From the NCBI GenBank assembly GCA_038503035.1, contig JAVSML010024706.1, positions 246,185 through 310,184 of the forward strand: a stretch of DNA of 64,000 bases, written 5' to 3'. Shown piece after piece: positions 49,601 to 61,600 of this stretch (its first letter is position 1; each line of letters opens with the position of its first letter). The notes below the pieces were generated by a model. It saw nothing but the letters and a program-made list of their open reading frames with translations, was not told where the DNA came from and did not search any database. The position numbers and the translations under genes were made by a program. This DNA is from Crocodylus rhombifer. Lineage: Eukaryota > Chordata > Crocodylia > Crocodylidae.

Positions 49601-52600
49601 ACTAGACTTCGAACACAACACCCTATGCATGTAGCCTGATTTAAACTGATTCTTCTGCTGACACCCCACTGAGTTCTGTGCTATTTCAAGGCAATGACTA
49701 TTTGAAACATCAATAACAGTTGCTTCTCCCTGGGAATTCTGGACATGAGCTGTGGAATATTAAAATGTAGTAACTCCTATGCCTTTTTATTAGAAAAGTG
49801 AGTTTATAAACTATCACAGTCTGCAGATAAAGGCCCTGTTCTTTGTAGGTCTCTCCTGCATGATCAGCTCAGCCTTGCACTGAGGATGGTACATAGAAGG
49901 ACCTCAAAGGAGCACAGTACTCCTGGCCCTCTGGTAGTAACACAGACTGATATATTTGTTTACCTGCACTCAGCATGCTGTATAGAAAAGCAGAGCTCTG
50001 CCTACTACTCCACACTTTCTTTGGGGACACCATGCCTCTGGATGGCAACAGGTTGGGAGCAGTGCTACAGTCACCCGAATACAGGGGCTGCAACTCTCTC
50101 CCCAACTCATATATACAGGCCACAAAAAAGCTGTGGTGTTAGTCACCCCCCACTCTCACACTGTGTGGTGTTAGAGTCCTGGTCCCCCTCTTAGATTTTT
50201 TTTTTTTTTTTTTTTTTTTTAGTGCATCAATATCATCTGATTAAAGTCTTAGATACATGGTTAGCCTGTAAGTCACACTCCTGTCCCTTTTTATTATCTT
50301 ATGTATCTTAATCAGCCTTTATTGGTATCCCCCTAGTACAACCCTCTAGTCTTCTTTAGTGGGTGTGGAGAACCAGGACTCTATGATCACTTTACAGATG
50401 GTTACACAAAGGGCCCTTAGTAAGTAATGGTCAAAGGCAAAAAAGATAAAAGGACAGACGGAGCATGGGACTGTTTTACAGACTATATTTGGATTACCTC
50501 ATCCACTACTTTTGAGAAATAATGAAGGCTGGATATCACTTCTTCATCTCCTTTCCCCAGAGCAAAATTCTGAAAGTAAAAATGTAAATCACGGTCATAC
50601 AGACTATGTGCAAGTTACTGGATATGTAAAAATAATCTAATACTTCAGTATATGTTCTTTATTTTTTTTTTTTTTTATATATAATTTTTTTTTTTTTGTC
50701 TAAATGAACAAATGTTGGGCATATTTAAAAAGAATGCAGAACAAAACAGGCTGTGCTGTATCAGGCATTCCATTTTAGATGGGATTTTCAACAATCCCTA
50801 GCATGGACCTAACCATGCACCAGTTAATACTACTACAACTACCTATAGATATCAACTAGGGCGGTGCGACCGGGATAACCACCTTGGTCATCGACTTGCA
50901 GGAGGCAGGGTGAAAAATAACAGCTGCTGCCAGCAGTATAATAGCAACCAGAAGTCACCACTACCTTTGTGCCCAGCCGCATCACTATGCTGCTGGGTAG
51001 TTGCGCAGTTGGCTCCAATGGGAGCTAAGTTAGGCTAATGCTCTGCACTTTTGAAATCCCACTCTTTAAACAAGTCCATGCCTGTTTCTCAGGTGCAATC
51101 TAATCAGCAGAACACAGAGATTCCTTACCCTTGCAGACATATTATTTAACATACCTGCTTTTCGTATGCAAGAAGCTGCTTGGAAAGCTGTTGCGTGGCA
51201 AGACACATCTCATTCTAAAAACAGGAAACAAGACAGTTTAGTAGAGGTGACTAGAAAAAAAAGGATCCAGGGCTGCTGATACAGCTACTTCACTATTTGC
51301 ATTATGGTTCATAGATTTCATAGACATTAGGGCTGGAAGGGACCTCGGGAGATCATTGAGTCCAGCCCCCTGCCCAAAGGGCAGGAAGTCAGCTGGAGTC
51401 ATAGGATCCCAGCAAGATAAGCATCCAATTTACTCTTGAAGGTGTTCAATGTAGGTGCTTGAACCACCTCCGCTGGCAGACTGTTCCAGACCTTGGGGGC
51501 TCGGACAGTAAAGAAATTCTTCCTTGTGTCCAGCCTGAAACGGTCTTGCAGGAGTTTGTGACCGTTCGACCTCGTCATCCCTTGGGGCGCTCTGGTGAAC
51601 AGACGTTCCCCCAGATCCTGGTGGTCACCCCTGATGAACTTGTAGGTGGCCATCAGATCACCCGAGCCTGCGCTTTTCCAGGCTAAAGAGTCCCGTGGCT
51701 CTCAGCCTGTCATCGTAAGATCTGTTTTCCTGACCTCTGATCATGTGCGTGGCTCTTCTCTGGACTCTCTCAAGCTTCTCCACATCCTTTTTGAATTGTG
51801 GAGACCAAAACTGGACGCAGTACTCCAGCTGCGGCCTCACCAAGGCCGAGTACAAGGGGAGAATGACGTCCCAGGACTTGCTCGAGAAGCATCTATGGAT
51901 GCACGCCAGCATTTTGGTCGCTTAACTAGCCGCAGCATCGCATTGCAGGCTCATGTTCATCTTGTGGTCAATGATGACCCCCAAGTCTCTTTCTTCTGTA
52001 GTGCTAACCAACGTAGCACTGCCAAGCCTATAAGGGTGCTGCAGGTTTTTCCTCCCAAGGTGGAGAACCTTGCATTTATGGTAGTAGTGAGAGGCCAAAG
52101 GCAGAACTAGGACTGTCCTGTGTTAGGGCCTGAACATAGCCTACAGACAGTCTCTGGCCTCAATTCTGCTATACATCAAGCATGTGCCCAATCTGTGTAT
52201 GCAAGTAGTCCCAAAGCATTGCATCAGAACAATAATCAGCTGGTATGAATTAGGCCTTTTCTAGGCACACATTTTGTAGGGATTTAATTTTTTTGCTTTA
52301 ATTTATAAAGGTTTGCTTTAATTTATATAGGTAAACTAGTACAACCTTAAGCAAGGAGACAGTTGTACCAATATAACTATAGTGTTTTCAGACTGATGGA
52401 GCTGAATACAACTGTGTATAAACCAGGTCTCAAAGTAGCCCCACAGTGGCCAGTAGAACTATTACATTCATGAAATTAAGTCCCAATCTGGCAACCTGTT
52501 ATGTATGAACTTGACTTTTACATGAATTTTAAGAATATAGAAGAATAGCTGTGTTGCTGGTACATGAAGTACCTAGGAGGAAAGTATTTGTTAGATTTTT

Positions 52601-55600
52601 ATTCTTCCCCTCCTCTCCCCACCCTGTTGAAAGAAGATTGAGTGGCCAACAATAAAACACACAAAGTATGAAACAAAATTAAACATGTGGAAATAGCCAC
52701 AACTTACTCTCAATGAGCCCCTTCCCATGTACAGAATTCAGCTGCTTCTAAACATGTCACAGTATATCACTGGGGAAGGTTTGCAACTAGTAGGAAAGAA
52801 AGGAGGAACCAACTAACAGAATATATAGGTAAAGCTGTGAGGAGGACTGGGAAAAAAGGCCTGAATCAGGTGAATCCATCAATATAAGCTAAACAACTGG
52901 TGAAGTCATTGAATCACCAGTTTTATATACACTAGACTAAGGCAAATATGAAGCAGCAACTGTGTTTATTGGTACTGGCTGAGATTACCAGTAGACGACA
53001 ATAATCAACATTGTAAAAACACCATTAGTTTGGCACCATGACCAGTTTCTGGACTGGCTCATGTTGCAGACACTTCCAGACATGGCACTTAAAATTGGAC
53101 CATTCTCCAGGACTTCTCTAAGTTACTGCTCTTTAGGCATAGGGATTTAGCCTAAAAACCTACAGGGAATTAATTTTTGTCTCTTCTGCCTATGCACAGC
53201 ACCCAGCACAGTTAGAATCCAAATATTTACAGGCTAACAACAATAAAAATAGAAATATTTTGGCTGAAAGATGCTCTGACCTCATACTGTGGCTATGTAA
53301 GCTGTCCATAAATAGGAGATGTCAATACGAAATGGTACCGTGAATACTGTTTAAAGCGCTCTTCAATCCCGTGTTTCTATCCGTATGGTGATGGCGCCAA
53401 TAGGTAAGTCTGAGAGATCCGCCTGAAACAACTTCCAACCTCTCCCACTGCCCTGTGTTTTCCTTTACATGTTGTATACCTATATGGGAGTGGCTAAGAC
53501 AGGAGTAGGAGAGGCAGCAACTTCTGTTCTCTGTTAAAGAAGCAGATTAAATCTAGGGTTGGGGATTTGAGCAGTCAAACATTGTCAAATAATGGTCACA
53601 GGTTTTCAGCATTACTTTATTAGAATAGTGAAAAGAGGGAGGCTTTAATCTTCTGCACTGGCTACAATAGCATCAGATTGGAGTCGCACTGAAAAACTGT
53701 GCCCAAGACATTCACCCTGGCTGTATCCCTTTTCTTCCTGTATAAGGGAGTAATAGTCCTCAGCTATTTAATTTGATTCTGAAGTCCATAGCTTTGTGTG
53801 GTGTGTGTGTGTGCGCGCACACAAAACGTGCACACACAGACTACAGTTTTCCTTTTGAAAAAAACACAAAACCATAGGTAGTCTGCATAAGCCAAGAGGA
53901 ACCTCTCCATTGTCCTAATTCATGTCAATGGACCAGGCAGAAGCAAATGCACCCTTAGAACAGGGGAGCCAAGACTAGCTTGCCAGAGGCATTCCCTGCT
54001 TATATAAGCAGATTTTTAGCATGAGAGAGAACCTAAGCCAGAGATTTTAAGAGTCATAGTCTTCACAGGGGCCTCCATACAAGTCTCATATGCTGCAATT
54101 AACCGTACCTCTTCTGCAGTCTCTTGTCAAATCTGTGGTTGGGCCAAAAGTGCTCAGCCATAAAAAGATGAAGAGCCAAATTTTGGCCAGCAGTACAACT
54201 ATGAATTGCTGCAATGCAGGGATAAGGTAGAAGCTGACTAATTCTGTCCTAATTCTGGCCCTCTTCAAGCATCCTGGAATTGTCTTTCCTAGGCCACAAG
54301 TATCAAAAATACAGCCCATGGAGCCATTTGATCTGGCCCACAGGTCACCGGGCCAACCCCATATGTCAGCCCCAGCAGGCAGCACAGTGAGTTCACTGGG
54401 GCACCACATGCAGCTTGCATGTTGAAAATCCCATCCCAAACTCCCTGTACAATGTGCAATGACAAATTGCTGTGGGCAGCACATACCCCCTGCCAGCCTC
54501 GTGGGCTGTGTGCACAGCAAGCCCCAGGACATGTGTGAGCTACATGCAGACAGCATGATTAGACCAGCTGCACATGCACCACAAAAGGCCAGCACAGAGT
54601 GCACAGGGGTTGGCACATGCTGCATGCAGTACAGGACTGGATCCAGTGCCACTGATGCTCCACAGGAGGTTGGTCCCAGTCTGGCCTGCAGACTGGCTTT
54701 GGGACACTTATCCGGCTCATGGGGTGAGATGAGTTTGACACCCCTGCCCTAGGCTGTGAGTGCAAAGGGGTGTTACAAAGTATAACCAAATGTTCAATGC
54801 TATTGTTAATCTGCATCAAATTTCTGACCAGGTAGTAGCAGCCATATATTGACTCTAAGCAGATTTTTGGGTGCTAAGTAGGAATAGAAAGAACAAGTAG
54901 AGAGAGAACTGGGCATGAAATTTACCTCTGGGCTCCAGGCCAAAAAATGTCCTACACACCACTAAAATCCCACATAAGCCAATAGGTGATATGTTTAATA
55001 GTGCATTGGCCAGGGGCTGGCTCTCTGTTCTAGGGTCATTGTCACCCTGTCAAGATATGACGTACATTATTTTTGCAGCATGTATGTAAAGTCCCTGTGG
55101 GATTGCTAATGGTACATTCTTCCTCAACACCTGCCAGACTGTAGCCCTATTACTGGAATGAAGTCTTCATTATGTCATTTCCAGAAAAGAAAATGGAAAA
55201 CACTAGCAATCAATTCAAATTAAGCCGACAAATTTAAATACAACCATATTACATAAGGAACACAAAGTAGGCTAAGTGTTTTGCTTATGTGGTGGCAACA
55301 GGGCTTACTTAAGGAAACTTTATTTAAGAAATTTTGGCTTAATCCTCCTCTAATTTGTTCTCTATCAGCTTTCCTTCTTGATTCTAGTTTGCTCCCTCTG
55401 TTGCCACCACCATTAATCAGCTGGAGGGTTTAAAAGCTAGTATTTGTGTTACCCAAATTTCCAAATCTGTTAAACCCTGGGAACCAATTCTAGCAGTTAT
55501 TAATGTAATTCCACACACTATTCCACGGAATAGGGCAACACACATTTCTATTACTCTTACTAGGCTGAAAATAATGTTCCAATTAACCTGAAGAACAATG

Positions 55601-58600
55601 TTATGTGTATATATTTATAAACATCTGTACATAAATGTGTTTTTAATATCAAATAATAAAACAACACAAGAAAAATCAAATAGAAAATAGTGCAGCAAAG
55701 CAAAATGAAAGCTATTAAAAATGTATCCAGCTGTTCAAATTAATCTCATACAGTATCCCACAGCTCCTTCTGAACTTTCAGAGTTAATCAAGCTCTTCTG
55801 TAGTGGGAGAGCTAGTAATGAAAGACTCTTAACTAAAACCTACCCAAAACGTGACAAGTTGGTAAATTTAAGTGATGAAAAAAATTAATCAGTGTGGCAG
55901 TAGAACTACCACCATGAAAAATGCAGTTTCATTAGCATATTTTAAAGGGGGAGAGGGGGAAGAAATCACCAACAAAACCCAAAAAAACTTTATTAGCAAA
56001 AAGAAAGACTTGGTAAGAAGTACTAATTAACCAATGATGAGCAAGGATGACTTGTTGCAATTATTTTTTTTAAACTTATCTGACAAGTGCTCAGAGTAGT
56101 AACAAAAAACTTGGCAGAGATCTACCAGCATCAGGTTACATGGATGTACCAAAGGAGATAATAACTTGCCTCTAATACCTATGTCTATCAAACACATATG
56201 TCAAGAGTTATACAAGGAATTATCTGTTTCAACATTTTGGTCAACTCCGGCCCACATCCTGCTTCTGTTTAGATCAGTAGCAAAATTCCCATTCTCAAAT
56301 CTTTGGATCTAGTGTCAAACTATCAATAGCATATACTTTGGCTTGGGCTTGCTCTTTATCATTATCTTTTATGCATGTGGCTATTAATCTGATCATGCAA
56401 GAGTAGAATTTTGCTGTCTTCAGTTCATAATGAAAATCCAACAATGCTGACTATTTTTGAAGTAGTCCATCACTGAACCTGCCTTGAGCAATGAGTGTAA
56501 TGAATGACCTTTTGGCTAGGGACAGAAATTGCACACAAACCAGTGTAAGGGATCAAACATTGGTTCAAATCTGTAACAAAACAGAAGTTCACTACATAGA
56601 AACCACTTTCAAAATGGCTGAAACCAGTTTAAAATAAACCAGGAGAATGAGACTTGACTGATTTACGTTAAATCGGCTTACTGAACTTCTGTCTCAGATC
56701 CCCTCCAGATTCAAGTTAAGTGCCAATCCCCAAGCATCCCAGGATGCTTTTCACCTTCCCTGCAAACCGCACCTCACAGGATGGGTGGGCTAGGTTTGGC
56801 CTAAACTGTCTGCTCCAGCTGATCAGGGAGATGTGCTCTAGCACCCCCCACCCCACTGGCCCAGGCCACTGCAGGCATATATGGCTGCATTTCTAAAATC
56901 AAAAGAGAATGTCTGTTCACTTGCTTACTGGTTCAACCTACACAGCTTAGACTCACCTGTGAAGATTTAAATGATACAGCCCCTGGCTTTTTGACTGACT
57001 GTACTTAGCTTTTGAGACCTCTTCTAGCCATTTTTTCTATTATTTTATCAAAGCCTGTTCTTTCTAAATAAATCCTGGTGTCAAAACATCCATGTCAGAT
57101 ATAGTTTAAATGAGTGTGGTACCCCTAATTATTCAGTAGTGGATATTTATTATTGTCTGCCAGGTTCCAGGTACGAGGTCATATTAAGGATGAAACTGAG
57201 CTATACAATTATTGTGAATGGCAAAGATACATCTTCTCTTTGCATCCAAGCCACATGATAAATTTCTCAGCTACTTTTCTGTGCTGGCTAAAGCCAATGT
57301 TTTTAACACTGTACATGAGCAAGCATGAAAAGATGCACCATGGCTTCACCTGTCAGTGTGGAGACAAAGGTTGCTGTGTATGCAATGGTGTGGAATAAGG
57401 TTTTAATTGGTACATGTTTTGGATAGCTAACCTGCTCACAAATGAAGAGAGGAAAGATAAGTCACTGGGGGAAGTTGTCCACAAGAGATATATGGACTGT
57501 CCTCCCTCTGGGAACATGAAGGTATCCAATCTCATTACCATGCTCAGTTAACATGCATGTCTTTCACAGCTTGGTTAATAAGTAATCAGCAATCTGGAAA
57601 ATACGACAAGTCTGAGGGTTTAAGCTCACAGCCAGAATGCTGTAGAAATTTTAAAAAATAGTGCAGGGAGGTGCTGAGACACTTCAGATCCCAGTAGATT
57701 GGGACTGCTCAGCATCTTGGAGGATCAAGCTATTCGCTAACTTTCCCTGTGTAGCTGATGCAGAATGATGTATTCAGTTCCTCACAAATGATAAACGGCT
57801 CAGCGAAGAATCATCTAATAGGTCGAGAAAGGGCAACAGTTGAGGTTTTGCTGTAAGACAGTGGCAGAAGCTACAGCAAGATTCTTGTTTAGCAGGGAAT
57901 CAAGCTTTACAATTTCCTGTAAACCTCTCTGCAAGATGGTTAGTACACTTACTGTTCTGTGCAGTTAGCAGAATCTGGAAATCTGAGTACTCGGACTATA
58001 AGCTTAAAGAGTGACAATTCTAAAGCTCCCTAGCTGCATTTAAATGGAGTCCCATGTCTTAGGCAATATGCTATTCATCATCCACTGTTTACTCATGTTA
58101 ATAACAGGTGGAGAATGTCTGTCTGGCAGAGCACCTCTCCTGTAAGTGATGCAAACTTGCAATTAACATGGTAATATAAATGTAGGTGCTGCTTCATAAA
58201 ATCAGCTATGCCAGTTCTAGTTTACAGAACGTCTCCTCTGTAGCCAACTGGTTCTATGAGAAAAGCAACTTAAAAAGCAAATCTTTGCCCTTATGGTTGC
58301 AGATGAAAGCTTGAAAATGTGATCCATGTGATGAGGATGTGTGGAGAAAAGCAAATAAAGACAACACTGTTGTTGATATACACTGTGGTATATCAATCTA
58401 TTTGATACTGAGTGGCCAAATGTATGATTTCTGGACTTGTGGTTGACGTAACAGGCATTTCTGGTGCCTTATACAGTTCTGATAATCAGGGGCCCTGCCA
58501 CAGTATACAGTTATAATTCTGTAGTTAAAATAACTGAAGACAAACACTGTTCCACTTTTTACAAAGCTGCTACCTAAATTAAAAATATTTGCATCATGGA

Positions 58601-61600
58601 AATACTTCTCCTTGCATGCCATTCAGACAATCTCTGGTAACTCTATGGATACACCGTGACTGGCAGCTGCCACTTAAATGAGTGTTTTGTGCACTAATGT
58701 GACTACAGAACTATCTTTATGTGGAGCTCTACATGAGTCTTAGCATTGCGCCCATTCAGCATGGCCAATGCTTGTGACTGAACCACGAGTCTTCTACGAT
58801 TTCATGCTTTATTAAAGCTCTAACTCCTACAAATAAGTCAACACATGAAAATCTCAGCTTTCCTTTTCTTTTTCTTTTTTTTTAATGTACTTTAATGTAA
58901 TTTCCCCATAAAATTCTGGAGCATATCTTATGCCTCAGGTGCACCCAGAAGACTCAAATTTCAGAATTCTGGTAAAAAGAAACTTAGATGTCTTATTTTA
59001 AATAGCTCTCGGGATTGCTAGAGCAGTCTCACGATTTTGAAGAACCTACTCCCTAGGGTTGGAGACACCCAGGATAGGTTAATCTTTTGATTTCCAAGTT
59101 CGAGAGCTCAATCCTTATTTATAGCTGTGCAAACATTACTGGAAAGTAGATAAGGAGATTCAGCCCAGAAAACTAAAACAGAGAGTGGAAGTGACTTGCC
59201 TAAGATAACTGAGTGGAAAAAGCAGGATCAGACCTTAGGACCATAAGCCTCCCTACTTTTCTGCTCATTCTATTAGATCACATTCCTTTTTCAAATGTAA
59301 CAGGACTGCTAGCATTTCCTGGTAGGCCACTGGTGTGGCACATCCTAATGAAACAGCAGAAAGACATGTGGTTTTAACATGTGAATGTGAAAAACAGTTT
59401 GCAATAAAGATTACGCATTTTATTATTTGGACTATTTATAATTATACATTCATCTTTTATTATGAATTCTTCCAGAGTTATTACTGATAGAAGCTACTAC
59501 ATGCTAGCAGTTCATGACCTGCTCTTTTAACATCATGTTCTTTGTAATTAAAACACATTTTCTTGCAACTTAGCATTTCCCTTCGACATCTAGGGAAATG
59601 ACCAGTACTAATTTTTGCAACATGAGGTCTGTAGCTTAAGAGGAAAAGGTCAAGTTGGACAGAAAGGGCACTATATTGTGAAGTTTTTTTAAGAGTGTCT
59701 CTTTAAAAGCCTAGGCTGACATTTTCAAAGCCTGATTCCCATTACTTTCAACAATGTCAGTTGCTCTATGCAGCTTTCCAATTATCAGCTACAATATATT
59801 ATTTTTCCATATAGATTTTCTCCCCAGCCAAGTCTCTCTTTATAAATCTTGTATCTATAAATTTAGTTATTTCTTTACCACACCTCCACCTGTAAAATAA
59901 TATACCAACCTTTTGTAAACAGAAAATCGTCTTTGATTTGTTTCAGGTCAGGTGCCCAAGTACCAACAGTGAGCACTTAAGCCCAGAACAATAAATGCAA
60001 TAAACAGCAAATGCAAGAAGTGTTTGAGGAGGAAGTAGCTCAGAAAAAAAAAGGGAAATAGAGCTGGAGATTCAGGAGCATGGCAAACCATAAAAAGGAG
60101 AATGAAGAGTGCAGGAAGAAGAAAGGGGAAATATCAAAGGCTATGGGGAGAAGTGGAAAAGACAGGAAATAGGGAAGGAAGAGAAAAGCCGAGCAAAGAA
60201 AAGCATCTCGCCAGTGACAGCAATTCTTACAAGTTGCAGGCCAGAACTACTGCTTCCTAAAAAACCAATTTGGGCATCAGGAAATGGGAGGAACACCCAG
60301 TGTGTGTTTGGCATCTTCTTAGCATTTGTTCAATTCAAATAACCGAAAGACATTTACGCACTTGTCTTCCCTTCCTGTCCTGCCCCTAACAGCTCTTCCC
60401 TTTGTACAATCAGACTCACACTATACAAGCATTCCCCTCTGTTTGGCGCTAACTCTCTCTTCTCGTCTGTCTATCCTTGTCTTTCTTAAAACCCAGTTCT
60501 TTTGCAAAGGCTCCTGAGCCTGTTTTGTTTAATTGTTGATGTTGCTTCAGCTGCCCACTAAGCTGGCTATCGTATTACTTCTTAAATATCTGAGTTGCCC
60601 TGCAAGCTCCTATTTTGTACAGGACCACACACAGTCTACAGCATTAACACTGGTCTTCCCAGTTGTAGGCAACTAGACCCTAAAAGGGCAGCTTCTACAT
60701 TCAAGCTGTGATAATCAGCCTCCTTAAAGACCAGTCCTTTCAAATGGACACACTAAGGGCTTGATTCTCCATTTCCCCAAACTGGGCTTTACAGCTGTGT
60801 AAATCCACTGCCTACAATGATTTGCATTGACAGGAATCAATCATTCTATTTTCCAGCAAAAGGCCACCCAATCTGAGGGCCTCTGTGTGCTCTATGATCT
60901 GCCTCACCAGATTATAAGAATTAAAGGAGCTTTCTTATTTTATAGCATTGGGAATTGGGTGCCTATCCTACCTAGGTGCTTTTGACTATATCACTAGGCA
61001 CCTATCTACTTTTTTAGGTCTCCACATATTTTGGAAAGTCTGACTCATAGGCACTAAGTCTTAAGTCCATGGGACTTAGCCTAGTATTTTCAAAAGCACT
61101 GAACTGACTTACCTGTCCAAGGCCCATTTTCACAAGGATGTAGGTATTAATTAACCATTTTACTATATGTATGTACATATAAGCTACCAAGAGTGAAAAT
61201 GTTGGTATCGCCCTATATATAAGGGTAAGAAGATACCATGGCTCTTATTTTTGAAAGCCTATTTTTAAAGACTCTTTTTCTGAAGAGGTAGCAAAACAGC
61301 AAATTAAGAAAGAGTGCTCAACATTAAAAAGTCTGATTCCCATTCTCCACCCCCACCGGCCATTCCCACCTCGCCAAAGTGAACTAACTCCCACACAAGT
61401 CAAAGTGAAGTGCAGGTAGTCAGCACCCTTAGAAATAAAACTATCTATCAGAAGTGTGATAAGAGCTTACCTTCTACCCCCTCCCCCCATCAAACAAAAT
61501 CAACACAAATGAAAGATTACCTGGGCCCCATAGACCCGCTGCATTGCTTGAAGCAACTGGTTTGTATATTCTGTAAGGGTTCCTGCATCTTCTTCAAACA

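Larger units (their letters stand above)
46528..50497 (-). other. APPL2: APPL2 intron 4
   Basis: 4.0 kb. Contains a MITE (46970-47171), an old CR1 tail (48123-48270) and a T25 tract (50196-50220) lying between inverted copies of GAGTCCTGGT (50174-50183 and 50372-50381, the latter as ACCAGGACTC). The rest, including 48300-50100, holds nothing I recognise. Confidence 0.7.
51215..61520 (-). other. APPL2: APPL2 intron 2 (10.3 kb)
   Basis: Largest intron in the window. Contains a - strand CR1 (51309-52090), a GT dinucleotide tract (53795-53816), a hAT element (54295-54746), a MIR fragment (59150-59285) and an old palindromic repeat (about 60950-61110). Between 55000 and 59000 I see only AT-rich unique-looking sequence; the open frame at 57153-57398 lacks splice support and family similarity. 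Confidence 0.75.

Noticed and set aside
50174..50381. Small transposon bounded by inverted GAGTCCTGGT copies
   Set aside because: Inverted similarity is only about 15 bp with a T25 tract between, and no target duplication is visible; insufficient to call.
54086..54652. 188-codon - strand open frame, the longest outside LINEs and known exons
   Set aside because: It overlaps the hAT MITE 54295-54746 almost exactly, is cysteine/tryptophan-rich and resembles no protein.
57153..57398. 81-codon open frame ending in a cysteine-rich stretch
   Set aside because: Considered as a zinc-finger-like exon, but the spacing fits no family and the flanks lack good splice sites.
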